64,000 nt of DNA from the NCBI GenBank assembly GCA_002702705.1, contig PABH01000042.1:1-64000 (forward strand), written 5' to 3'. A model generated the notes under the pieces. The model was given only the letters and a program-made list of their open reading frames with translations, was not told the origin of the DNA and made no database searches. Numbering within the stretch: the first letter of the stretch is position 1; each line of letters starts with the position of its first letter. The stretch is from Anaerolineaceae bacterium (lineage in GTDB: Bacteria; Chloroflexota; Anaerolineae; Anaerolineales; Anaerolineaceae). Of the stretch, positions 44,968 through 52,977 are shown one piece after another. The translations under genes and the position numbers were made by a program.

Positions 44968-46485
44968 ATGGTTGAAAACAACCAAGAAATCATAAAAATG
45001 GAAAAAATTTACAAATCCTTTCCTGGTGTTCAGGCATTAGAAAATGTGGATTTTTGTTTAAAACAAGGTGAAATTCATGCATTGGTTGGTGAAAACGGTG
45101 CGGGAAAATCAACCTTGATAAAAGTAATGACTGGGGTTGAACGGCATGATAGTGGTCACATTTTTTTTGAAGGGGAAGAAATTACCATACGCTCACCGCA
45201 GCATGCTCAAATTGTTGGAATTAGTACCGTCTATCAAGAAGTTAACTTATGTGATTACCTTACTGTAGCAGAAAATCTATTGCTTGGTCGTGAACCACAC
45301 AATCATTTTGGGATTGATTGGAAAGCAATGAATGAACGAGCTAAACACATCCTTGCTGATTTAGGTATCCATATTGATGTAACGAGACCTTTGGGATATT
45401 TTTCAACAGCCATTCAACAGATAACCGCTATTGCACGAGCATTGGAAATCACATCAGCGAAAGTATTAATTCTTGATGAACCAACCTCAAGTTTAGACAT
45501 CCATGAAACGGAACAGATATTCCGTGTAATGAAAAAACTTAAAAACGATGGGGTAGGGATCATTTTTATTACTCATTTTATTGACCAAATTTATGAAATC
45601 TCTGATCAAATAACAATTTTAAGAAACGGAAAACTGGTTGGCTCTTATGAAACGAATAACCTTCCAAGATTATCCCTTATCTCCAAAATGATTGGTCGAA
45701 ACCTCTCTGATTATGACGACATGAAAGCTACAAAATTGGAAACAGCAAAAAATATCGATAAAGAACCCTTTTTTGTAGCAAATTCTCTAGGGTTACAAGA
45801 CGCAATCACCCCATTTGATTTAACATTACATGCAGGAGAAGTGGTTGGCTTTGCTGGTTTACTTGGTTCAGGAAGGACAGAAATAGCCCGTTTATTATTT
45901 GGAATTGATCAGCCGGATCAAGGTACTGTAACCTTTGATCATACTAAAATTAAAGAATTTTCACCTATAGCATCTATTGAACGAGGGGTCGGTTTATGTC
46001 CGGAGGATCGTAAAAGGGAAGGGATTGCCGGAGACCTCACAATACGTGAAAACATCATTCTTGCCATACAGGCAAGAATGGGATGGTTTAAATATATAAG
46101 TTTACAAAAACAATACGAGCTGGCTAATCATTATATAAAATTATTAAACATCTCTACACCCTCCCCTGATCAACCCGTCAAAAACTTGAGCGGTGGCAAC
46201 CAACAAAAGGTGATTCTTGCACGATGGTTAGCAACAAATCCCCGTCTTTTGATCCTGGATGAACCCACGCGCGGAATTGATGTCGGGGCAAAAGCAGAAA
46301 TTCAAAAATTAGTGCTTTTGTTAGCAGAAGAAGGGAAATCTATCATTTTTATTTCATCCGAATTAGAAGAGGTTCTGCGTACCAGCCATCGTATTGTCGT
46401 TTTACGTGATAAAAAGAAAATCATTGAATTTACAGAAGAAGTAAGTGAACAAAAAATTATGCAATCAATTGCTGGCGGAGACTGA
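44968..46485 (+). CDS. ytfR: Sugar ABC transporter ATP-binding protein (YtfR/RbsA-like)
   Basis: Tandem ATPase of 505 residues. Domain 1 has Walker A GENGAGKSTLIK, and Walker B ILDEPTSSLD. The signature region of domain 1 reads FSTAIQQITAIARAL, a divergent LSGGQ. Domain 2 has GLLGSGRTE, the LSGGNQQKVILARWL signature, and LILDEPTRGIDVGA. This degenerate second Walker A is normal for the RbsA family. It completes the ytfQ-type importer. A weak inverted repeat follows the stop. Confidence 0.92.
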   Translation: MVENNQEIIKMEKIYKSFPGVQALENVDFCLKQGEIHALVGENGAGKSTLIKVMTGVERHDSGHIFFEGEEITIRSPQHAQIVGISTVYQEVNLCDYLTVAENLLLGREPHNHFGIDWKAMNERAKHILADLGIHIDVTRPLGYFSTAIQQITAIARALEITSAKVLILDEPTSSLDIHETEQIFRVMKKLKNDGVGIIFITHFIDQIYEISDQITILRNGKLVGSYETNNLPRLSLISKMIGRNLSDYDDMKATKLETAKNIDKEPFFVANSLGLQDAITPFDLTLHAGEVVGFAGLLGSGRTEIARLLFGIDQPDQGTVTFDHTKIKEFSPIASIERGVGLCPEDRKREGIAGDLTIRENIILAIQARMGWFKYISLQKQYELANHYIKLLNISTPSPDQPVKNLSGGNQQKVILARWLATNPRLLILDEPTRGIDVGAKAEIQKLVLLLAEEGKSIIFISSELEEVLRTSHRIVVLRDKKKIIEFTEEVSEQKIMQSIAGGD

Positions 46486-46601
46486 TTGTAGGATAGCTTT
46501 TTCAACCTATCAATGCTATTTTTAATCACAGAGAACAAAAAAACTTATTTGGATTTGACGCGATTTACGAAAAAACATTGGATTAGATTTGAAACAATCC
46601 C

Positions 46602-46630
46602 TTGACTTTTACATCTTAACTCTTTATGAT
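46602..46630 (+). promoter_or_regulatory. Promoter of the thrS T-box transcript
   Basis: TTGACT (46602-46607), 17-bp spacer, TATGAT (46625-46630), just before the T-box leader. Confidence 0.78.
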
Positions 46631-46652
46631 TGGGTAACAATAATTAAAACAC

Positions 46653-46880
46653 AATGACCAGGACGAGTAGCTGTTAAGTCCCTGCCAGAGAAAAAAGGTC
46701 ACCGGCTGAAAACCTTTTTGAGGAAGAGAACAGTGAAAACCCCCTGCGAGTGGAAACCTGAAATTGAGTAAGGCAACCGGCTGGCTCCGTTAAAAGCCCC
46801 AACGAGATACCCAATGTGGGTAATCTGGGTGGAACCGTGAGATTAACTCTCGCCCCAGTGGTGAGAGTTTTTTATTTTTT
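46653..46880 (+). promoter_or_regulatory. Threonine T-box riboswitch leader with terminator
   Basis: Standard T-box: AGTA motif at 46666-46669, the Stem I loop around GGTCACCGGCTG, specifier ACC (Thr) at 46739-46741 followed by the conserved GAGTGG, and the T-box core AATCTGGGTGGAACCGTG (46822-46839). UGGA at 46830-46833 would pair with a tRNA carrying discriminator U. The terminator stem ACTCTCGCC/GGTGAGAGT (46846-46868) is followed by T's. Uncharged tRNA-Thr is expected to turn on thrS. Confidence 0.92.
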
Positions 46881-46915
46881 AATCAACTTTTAACAAATGC
46901 CGAACGGAGGTTCTT

Positions 46916-48706
46916 ATGGCGAAACAAACAAATCAAGCTTATGAAAATTCAAATCTATTCCGCATCCGGCACTCAACTGCACATGTGATGGCTGAAGCTG
47001 TTTTAGATCGTTTTCCTGATGCAAAAATTGCAATCGGCCCCGCGATTGATGATGGTTTTTATTATGATTTTGATCTACCCCGCGCCCTAACTCCGGAAGA
47101 TTTATCTGAAATCGAAAAACGGATGAAACACATCTTAAAGGGAAATCATAAATTCGAAAAAGAAGTTATTAGTGCAGAAGAAGCCAAGAAATTTTTTGCC
47201 GACCAACCCTTTAAATTAGAACTGATTGAAGGGCTGGAATCCGGTGGGCTGGATGAACACGGTAATCCATTGGAAGAAAAACCGGAAATCTCACTGTACA
47301 AAAGTGATACCTTTGTTGATCTTTGTCGTGGACCGCATGTTGAAAGCACAAAAGAAATCAATCCAAAAGCGATTAAGTTGCTTTCCGTAGCTGGCGCTTA
47401 TTGGCGAGGTGATGAAAAACGTCCCATGTTACAGCGTATCTACGGAACAGCCTTCGAAAATCCGGAAGACTTAAAAGAGTATCTCTGGAAGTTAGAAGAG
47501 GCGAAAAAACGTGATCACCGTAAAGTTGGCAAAGACATGGAATTATTCTCTGTCAGTCAGGAAGTTGGTCCCGGGTTAATTTTATGGCACCCAAACGGCG
47601 GGTTAATCCGTCACCTGACCGAAGAATATTGCAAAAAAGAACATCTTGCCAATGGTTACGACATTGTCTATTCACCGCATATTGGACGGGCTAATCTATG
47701 GGAGACCTCAGGCCACCTTGGTTTTTACAATGAAAATATGTTCTCGCCGATGAAGATCGAAGAGGATGAATATTATGCAAAACCCATGAACTGCCCCTTC
47801 CATATCATGATTTACAACAGCAAACTTCATTCCTATCGCGATTTTCCAATCCGTCTGGCCGAATGGGGTACCGTTTACCGTTACGAGCGCTCTGGCGTGC
47901 TGCATGGTTTGCTGCGGGTACGTGGATTCACACAAGATGATGCCCACCTGATTTGCCGTGAAGATCAAATGCCGGAAGAGATTGATGAAGTACTCAATTT
48001 CTGTCTGCACATCTTACGCCATTTTGGAATGAATGAATTCCATGCTTATCTTTCCACCCGTGATCCCGAAAAATCGGTTGGAGAAGAAAAAGATTGGCTG
48101 GCCGCACAGGACGCATTAAAAGCCGCCTTGGAGCGGGCAAACCTTGCTTATGATATTGATGAAGGTGGTGCTGCTTTTTATGGCCCCAAGATTGACTTAA
48201 AGATGATCGATGCCCTCGGGCGAGAATGGCAGCTCAGTACCATACAATTTGACTTTAACCTCCCTGAACGATTTGATATGACCTATATTGGTGAAGATGG
48301 ACAGCCTCACCGTCCAATGATGATTCACCGGGCTTTATTAGGTTCCATCGAACGTTTTATGGGTGTTCTGATTGAGCATTATGGTGGTGCATTCCCCGTC
48401 TGGTTGATGCCGGTACAAGTGAAGCTTATCCCGATTGCGGACCGGCATGTGGATTATTCACATGAAGTTGCAAAACAGTTAAAGAAAGCCGGCCTGCGGG
48501 TTGAAGTGGATGATGGAAACGATCGTATGAATGCCAAAATCCGCAAAGCCCAATTGCAAAAAGTACCCTATATGCTCATCATTGGAGATCAGGAACTGGA
48601 AGCTGGGGAAGTAGCCTTACGTTTACGCAGTGGAGAGAACCCCGGTCCAATGTCTGTGGAAACTTTTGTAGAACGCGCATTAAAAGACATCGAAGAATTG
48701 GTGTAA
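46916..48706 (+). CDS. thrS: Threonyl-tRNA synthetase lacking the TGS domain
   Basis: Enzyme of 596 residues that charges tRNA-Thr. The usual N-terminal TGS domain (about 60 residues) is absent; the chain starts almost at the editing domain, whose metal motif RHSTAHVMAEA is at residues 18-28, with CRGPHV later. The catalytic core has class II motifs (motif 2 around TVYRYERSGVLHGLLRVRGF) and zinc ligands in MNCPFH and MMIHRALLGS. The anticodon-binding domain starts near VKLIPIADRH. The ATG has SD CGGAGG at the right distance, so the shorter form is the true product. Controlled by the threonine T-box. Confidence 0.95.
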   Translation: MAKQTNQAYENSNLFRIRHSTAHVMAEAVLDRFPDAKIAIGPAIDDGFYYDFDLPRALTPEDLSEIEKRMKHILKGNHKFEKEVISAEEAKKFFADQPFKLELIEGLESGGLDEHGNPLEEKPEISLYKSDTFVDLCRGPHVESTKEINPKAIKLLSVAGAYWRGDEKRPMLQRIYGTAFENPEDLKEYLWKLEEAKKRDHRKVGKDMELFSVSQEVGPGLILWHPNGGLIRHLTEEYCKKEHLANGYDIVYSPHIGRANLWETSGHLGFYNENMFSPMKIEEDEYYAKPMNCPFHIMIYNSKLHSYRDFPIRLAEWGTVYRYERSGVLHGLLRVRGFTQDDAHLICREDQMPEEIDEVLNFCLHILRHFGMNEFHAYLSTRDPEKSVGEEKDWLAAQDALKAALERANLAYDIDEGGAAFYGPKIDLKMIDALGREWQLSTIQFDFNLPERFDMTYIGEDGQPHRPMMIHRALLGSIERFMGVLIEHYGGAFPVWLMPVQVKLIPIADRHVDYSHEVAKQLKKAGLRVEVDDGNDRMNAKIRKAQLQKVPYMLIIGDQELEAGEVALRLRSGENPGPMSVETFVERALKDIEELV

Positions 48707-48712
48707 ATTTTA

Positions 48713-48742
48713 TTGACGCAGGTCTTTGGGATATGGTATATT
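48713..48742 (+). promoter_or_regulatory. Promoter of infC
   Basis: TTGACG (48713-48718), 18-bp spacer, TATATT (48737-48742). It begins seven bases after the thrS stop and gives a leader of about 65 nt. Confidence 0.7.
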
Positions 48743-48812
48743 AAGATCGGTAAGATTAGAACATTCTTAATATATTGTACGCCCTTCGTTAGCGCTTGAA
48801 AGGAGACACGCT

Positions 48813-49340
48813 ATCAGTAACTCAGAATTCCGTGTAAATGAAACAATCCGTGTAAAAGAAGTTCGATTAATTGGAGCGGATGGAGAAAATGTGGGTGTTG
48901 TGCCCACCAAAAGAGCTTTAGAAATTGCGCATGAAGCCGAATTGGATTTGGTTGAAGTTGCCCCTGGAGCAAACCCGCCCGTTTGCCGGGTAATGGATTA
49001 CGGCAAATTCCTTTACGAACGAACCAAAAAGGAAAGAGAAGCCCGTAAAGCCCAAACAAAAATTGAGATCAAAGAAATCCGCTTACGGCCAAAAACCAAT
49101 GAACACCATCGGGGTTTTAAAACCCGTGACGCACGCAGATGGTTGGAAGATGGTATGAAAGTTAAAGTTACCATCCGATTCCGTGGCCGTGAAATCACCT
49201 ACCCCGAAATCGCATTGGAAGATTTACGCGAAATTGCAGAAGAATTACAAGATGTGGCAGTTGTGGAGCAGAAACCAAATTTGGAAGGCCGCAATATGTC
49301 CATGATGCTTGCTCCAGCCAAGGGCGTTGGGAAAAAATAA
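48813..49340 (+). CDS. infC: Translation initiation factor IF-3 with AUC start
   Basis: IF-3 blocks premature 50S joining and checks start codons. Standard-start reading gives a GTG at 48891, but the conserved N-terminal sequence (FRVNETIRVKEVRLIGADGE) lies upstream in frame. The only start with an SD is ATC at 48813 (AGGAG at 48801-48805, seven-base gap), giving 176 codons including the stop. Rare AUU/AUC/AUA starts are known for infC and allow IF-3 to repress its own synthesis. The C-terminal domain has VKVTIRFRGREITYPE. Classic infC-rpmI-rplT order. Confidence 0.9.
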   Translation: MSNSEFRVNETIRVKEVRLIGADGENVGVVPTKRALEIAHEAELDLVEVAPGANPPVCRVMDYGKFLYERTKKEREARKAQTKIEIKEIRLRPKTNEHHRGFKTRDARRWLEDGMKVKVTIRFRGREITYPEIALEDLREIAEELQDVAVVEQKPNLEGRNMSMMLAPAKGVGKK

Positions 49341-49363
49341 ACTTTTCGGAATAAATTTAAAAC

Positions 49364-49433
49364 TTTCCGATTTTAGATTTTTATAGTATAATTCGTGGTC
49401 GCGCATGCTCTCATGCAGACCGCGAATTTTTTT
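49364..49433 (+). promoter_or_regulatory. Internal promoter for rpmI-rplT fused to the infC terminator hairpin
   Basis: TTTCCG (49364-49369), 17-bp spacer and consensus TATAAT (49387-49392). The -10 box runs directly into a strong hairpin (49391-49427, arms ATTCGTGGTC and GACCGCGAAT with an upper GCATG/CATGC stem) followed by seven T's. The hairpin can end the infC transcript; for RNA from the internal promoter it would sit at the very 5' end as an attenuator. Confidence 0.6.
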
Positions 49434-49461
49434 ACTATATTATTAATAGAGGAGTTCCAAA

Positions 49462-49686
49462 GTGCCTCGCAAAGCGAAGACAACCAAATTCAAACTAAAG
49501 ACTCATAAAGCGACTTCCAAACGATTTCGCACGACTGGGTCCGGCATGTTGGTTCGTACCAAAGGCGGTAAAAGTCACTTACGACGCCGCACTTCAAAAC
49601 GATCCAAACGTATGTTATCCGAAATGATCGAAGTTAAGGGTGACAAAATTGCCAAACGCATTCGCCTACTGGCCCCCTATATCTAA
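49462..49686 (+). CDS. rpmI: 50S ribosomal protein L35
   Basis: Basic protein of 74 residues with the L35 start PRKAKTTKFKLKTHKATSKR and GGKSHLRRRTSKRSKRM. GTG start with SD GAGGAG. Lies between infC and rplT. Confidence 0.95.
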   Translation: MPRKAKTTKFKLKTHKATSKRFRTTGSGMLVRTKGGKSHLRRRTSKRSKRMLSEMIEVKGDKIAKRIRLLAPYI

Positions 49687-49803
49687 TTAAATTAGATTCA
49701 GGAACCAGACACAGGCTGTTCGTCTAACCATTTTAGTGCGGCTGTTGGGTGTAAAACGGATGAGGAAATCATCGGCGCCCAGGGGTTCGCAAAGGAGTAA
49801 GTA
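49687..49803 (+). promoter_or_regulatory. Structured spacer between rpmI and rplT
   Basis: A palindrome ATCTAATTAAATTAGAT (49681-49697) covers the rpmI stop, and several GC-rich paired segments follow (GGCGCCCAGGGG region). In other bacteria L20 represses this operon by binding structured leader RNA; this spacer is a candidate site, by inference only. Confidence 0.35.
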
Positions 49804-50154
49804 ATGCCACGTGTAAAAAGTGGACCGCAAGGTTATCGTCGTCATAAAAAAGTATTAAAGATTACAAAGGGCCAATACGGAACCCGCAGTAAGCTGTTCC
49901 GGCGCGCAAATGAAGCGATGTTAAAAAGCCTTTGGTATGCCTATCGTGATCGCCGCAATCGCAAACGTGATCTGCGCCGTCTGTGGATTACCCGTATTAA
50001 TGCAGGCGCTCGCCTGAATGGTACCACCTACAGTCGATTAATCCACGGTATGCACCAATCCAACATCCTCATCAATCGCAAGATGCTGGCAGATTTAGCA
50101 GTCCGTGATCCACAAACCTTCACTGCTGTGGTTAATAAAGCCCTCGAGGTTTAA
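49804..50154 (+). CDS. rplT: 50S ribosomal protein L20
   Basis: Protein of 116 residues with L20 signature MPRVKSGPQGYRRHKKVLK, GQYGTRSKLFRRANEAM and RDRRNRKRDLRRLWITRINA. SD AAAGGAG. It assembles the 50S subunit and is usually the autoregulator of this operon. Confidence 0.97.
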   Translation: MPRVKSGPQGYRRHKKVLKITKGQYGTRSKLFRRANEAMLKSLWYAYRDRRNRKRDLRRLWITRINAGARLNGTTYSRLIHGMHQSNILINRKMLADLAVRDPQTFTAVVNKALEV

Positions 50155-50180
50155 AACGCGGTTCCTGAAAGTGCAAATTA

Positions 50181-50219
50181 AACCGGTTGGAAAACAAATT
50201 CCAGCCGGTTTTTATTTTA
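50181..50219 (+). terminator. Terminator of the rplT transcript
   Basis: Stem CCGGTTGGAA/TTCCAGCCGG (50183-50192, 50199-50208) followed by TTTTTATTTT. The T-rich tail also forms the -10 region of the next gene. Confidence 0.85.
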
Positions 50220-50229
50220 TAATTGATTC

Positions 50230-51015
50230 ATGATCACATCCGATAAAAATCCAAAGATACAACGGGTAAGAGCCCTGATCGAACGCAGCAAAGAAAGAAA
50301 AAAACAAGCAGCGTTTGTAATTGAAGGCGTGCGTTTAATGGAAGAAACCTTGCTTTCCAGCTGGAAAACCGACCTCATTTTAATTTCAGATAACCTCTCT
50401 ACACGTGGAATGAGTCTGGTTGATCAGTTTCGAGAAAAAGATGCTGCCGTTGAAGAAATACCACTTGCCATGATGCAAAAACTGGCCGATACGGAAACTC
50501 CCCAAGGTATTTTAGCCGTTGTTAACCAACCTTCACCACAAATCCCCCAAACGATGGATTTTGTATTAATTTGTGACGGCATCCGTGATCCCGGAAATTT
50601 GGGTACTTTGTTACGAACCGCCGATGCGGCGAATGTACAGGCTGTATTCTTAACCGCAGGCACTACCGATCCATTTGCACCTAAAGTAGTACGTTCCGGT
50701 ATGGGAGCACATTTTCATATTCCCATTTTTAAAATGGAAGGTGAGGAAATTAAAACAATCCTCACAAATCAACAAACACCTTTAAAAGTTTATGCTGCTT
50801 CCGCAGATGCCAATCAATCCCTTTGGGAAACTGATTTAAAGCAACCTTCAGCCATTTTGGTGGGGAATGAAGCCTTTGGTCCAACGCAAGCCGGAAAATC
50901 GCTGGCTGATCAGGGAATCAGCATACCAATGCCGGGCAAAAGTGAATCACTGAACGCGGCAATTGCAGCCAGTATTTTATTGTTTGAAGTCGTCCGGCAA
51001 CGACAGAAAAAATAG
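50230..51015 (+). CDS. SpoU/TrmH-family RNA 2'-O-methyltransferase
   Basis: Protein of 261 residues. An N-terminal substrate-binding domain (about 1-95; FVIEGVRLMEETL) precedes the SPOUT knot with motif 1 DGIRDPGNLGTLLRTADAA, motif 2 ILVGNEAFG and motif 3 IPMPGKSESLNAAIAASI. It methylates a ribose in rRNA or tRNA; the target is not clear, though its place next to rplT is common for 23S rRNA enzymes. TATAAT (50218-50223) sits six bases before the ATG and there is no SD, so the mRNA is probably leaderless. Confidence 0.88.
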   Translation: MITSDKNPKIQRVRALIERSKERKKQAAFVIEGVRLMEETLLSSWKTDLILISDNLSTRGMSLVDQFREKDAAVEEIPLAMMQKLADTETPQGILAVVNQPSPQIPQTMDFVLICDGIRDPGNLGTLLRTADAANVQAVFLTAGTTDPFAPKVVRSGMGAHFHIPIFKMEGEEIKTILTNQQTPLKVYAASADANQSLWETDLKQPSAILVGNEAFGPTQAGKSLADQGISIPMPGKSESLNAAIAASILLFEVVRQRQKK

Positions 51016-51017
51016 TA

Positions 51018-51213
51018 TTAACCACAATTCCCCTTCGGAGCACAGGGCACACGAAGGGCACTAATAAAAAAGCCATTTATTTATATTTTTTATCAAATGA
51101 GAACTGCTAAGTTCTTCATTTGTTTTATCAAAGCAATTCAATATATTAAGAATTTGAAATAAATTTGTTTTTCTTTTACTCTTCTTGGTGTTCTTAGTGT
51201 CCTTAGTGGTTAA
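51018..51213. repeat. MITE-like intergenic repeat element
   Basis: A 196-bp AT-rich non-coding block bounded by the perfect inverted repeat TTAACCAC (51018-51025) and GTGGTTAA (51206-51213). Next to the right end lie three 9-bp tandem units (TTCTTGGTG, TTCTTAGTG, TCCTTAGTG); related CACRAAGGG units are at the left end. The middle holds an imperfect hairpin, CAAATGAGAAC with GTTCTTCATTTG. The organisation looks like a non-autonomous mobile or dispersed element. Copy number elsewhere is not visible here. Confidence 0.6.
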
Positions 51214-51226
51214 TGTCAATGCCGAG

Positions 51227-51964
51227 CTACCGCACCTGTTTAAAGTTGATCAGGATCAAATTCCGTTCACAATCATCATATGTATCAAAATATACTTTAT
51301 CAGAAATGGGAATCCCAGCCTGATCTAATAACTGCAGGTATAATTTTCCACTCGAATTAACAGGGGCATCTGCCAATGTGATTTCAAATCCGGAAGGGCC
51401 ATAAGGAGATGAATCAAGGGTAAGGCTCAAATAATCAACCTGCTGCCCATTTAATGAGCCCCGCAACCAAACGCGAATCCCTTTTACCGGACGCCCTTGC
51501 AAATCAAAAACCTGTCCGGCTACACCTAACCAATTACATCCTAAATCCGGTTTAAATATCGCACCATTAATTGCATTGATCGAATTTTGTACTTTAAAAG
51601 AATAATAACCAACAAAAGGGGTAGCCGTTGGTTCAGAAGGAGTGACTTCTGCAATCGGTGTCCCATCTTGCAAGATCATTTCCTGGGTTGCCGTTGGTTC
51701 CGGCGTGTTAATCAATACCTCAACTACTTCAGGCGTTTCCGTCCAAACTTCCGGCAGTTCTACCGGATTTTCTGTTGCCGTGGGTAAAACAACTACCTCA
51801 GGCATTTCATACGGCGGAAAAGGGTTAAAAATCGCATAAGGATTAAAATAAATTGTTATCTGTACCAAAAGTACAGCACTGACCAACAAAAATACAAGCA
51901 GTGTTAAAAAGTTCCAGACGGCGTCAAAACTTTTTCGTTTTTGTTTTTTTGCCAATTTGATCAC
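51227..51964 (-). CDS. Membrane-anchored extracellular protein with Pro/Thr-rich linker
   Basis: Protein of 245 residues, unknown function. A short basic N-terminus and one membrane helix (about 16-40) lead to a Pro/Thr/Glu-rich linker (47-118). A C-terminal beta-sandwich-like domain has the sequence CNWLGVAGQVFDLQGRPVKG, typical of carboxypeptidase-regulatory/Ig-like folds, with two cysteines (near 140 and 233) that could bond. It lies next to a parvulin-type lipoprotein gene on the same strand (25-bp gap) and may share its transcript. Confidence 0.7.
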   Translation of the reverse strand: MIKLAKKQKRKSFDAVWNFLTLLVFLLVSAVLLVQITIYFNPYAIFNPFPPYEMPEVVVLPTATENPVELPEVWTETPEVVEVLINTPEPTATQEMILQDGTPIAEVTPSEPTATPFVGYYSFKVQNSINAINGAIFKPDLGCNWLGVAGQVFDLQGRPVKGIRVWLRGSLNGQQVDYLSLTLDSSPYGPSGFEITLADAPVNSSGKLYLQLLDQAGIPISDKVYFDTYDDCERNLILINFKQVR

Positions 51965-51989
51965 CTCCGATTGGGATCACCAAAATAAA

Positions 51990-52907
51990 TTAATTCAAAA
52001 TTTTAATATCACTTTGGTTTTTGTGTTCTTCGACCCAATGTCTAAGTGCTTGATTTTGATAAATTAATAACGCATCCTGAGTTAAATTACGGACACCACG
52101 TTCCATAACTTGAATGATTTGGTAACCGTAATCGGTTTCTAAAACGGGCGTATATTCATCTGGCTCCAAGATAAAAACCGCTTCTTCCACACCAGGGATA
52201 ACCAGGGTGTTTCTCGGAAACCAACCCAGTTCACCACCACTAATCGGATCATATATCCTGGCTATTGTTGCAAAATCCGCGCCAGTTTCTAGTTGTTGGT
52301 AGATTTGGTCGGCCAGAGTTTTAGATTGGACCATGATTTGCCTTGCTCGCACTTGTTCAGCTTCCAATGGCACTTCGCCGATAATTTTTTCTTTCATCCA
52401 TCCAGCTTCCAATGAAAGCCGGTACAATCGGTGAAAACTTTCTTGCGAGTAATGATTGTCACCAAGCCATTGATTAAAAACATCCTCTCCCCCTGCTTCC
52501 GAGATGACAAGATTTAAACGATCTTGATAAAATTCTTCCGTCACTTCATATCCTGCGGCTCGTGCATTCTGTGCCAATAGGGTTGTAACAATCATATCTT
52601 CCAGAACAATCGCTCTGCCGGTGTCTTCATCAATATCTTTTTGGCTTAGGGCAATTCCATCCAATAAACGCAAATATTCTTCTTCAAAGTCCGAAACCAA
52701 AACCGCTTCCCCATTTACCATGGCTGCTGCTGGTAAGGGAGTGCTGGTAGGGGTCGGCACTTCAGTCGCGATGGTTGCCACCACCGCCGTAGGTTGAATG
52801 CCTTCTGTTGATTCTATAACTGGTGTGGATTGGTTTGTTGTGCAAGAAGATAATCCACAAAAGGAAAAGACAATTAACGAAGTAAGTATTAAGGGTCGAA
52901 GTTTCAT
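51990..52907 (-). CDS. SurA/PrsA-like peptidyl-prolyl isomerase lipoprotein
   Basis: Exported lipoprotein of 305 residues from this start, with lipobox GLSSC (C22) and a Thr/Pro linker. A SurA-N-like helical domain (about 60-170; VNGEAVLVSDFEEEYLRL) is followed by a parvulin domain (ARQIMVQSKTLADQIYQQL, ISGGELGWFPRN, TDYGYQIIQVMER). It likely folds secreted proteins. The start is set at the ATG seven bases after a TATAAT (52915-52920, minus strand) with no SD, another leaderless case. A frame extending 21 codons further upstream crosses the groL terminator and is rejected. Confidence 0.88.
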   Translation of the reverse strand: MKLRPLILTSLIVFSFCGLSSCTTNQSTPVIESTEGIQPTAVVATIATEVPTPTSTPLPAAAMVNGEAVLVSDFEEEYLRLLDGIALSQKDIDEDTGRAIVLEDMIVTTLLAQNARAAGYEVTEEFYQDRLNLVISEAGGEDVFNQWLGDNHYSQESFHRLYRLSLEAGWMKEKIIGEVPLEAEQVRARQIMVQSKTLADQIYQQLETGADFATIARIYDPISGGELGWFPRNTLVIPGVEEAVFILEPDEYTPVLETDYGYQIIQVMERGVRNLTQDALLIYQNQALRHWVEEHKNQSDIKILN

Positions 52908-52923
52908 TCTGCTGATTATAACC

Positions 52924-52956
52924 AAAAAAAAGCAGGTCGTGTAGTTCACGACCTGC
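52924..52956 (-). terminator. Terminator of groESL
   Basis: A perfect 10-bp stem GCAGGTCGTG/CACGACCTGC (52932-52941, 52947-52956) with a run of T on the minus strand. The -10 box of the next gene follows directly. Confidence 0.9.
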
Positions 52957-52977
52957 CAGCTTGTTAACAACTTTGGT

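Noticed and set aside
48891-48893. GTG as start of infC
   Set aside because: It would remove the conserved IF-3 N-terminus, and no SD precedes it.
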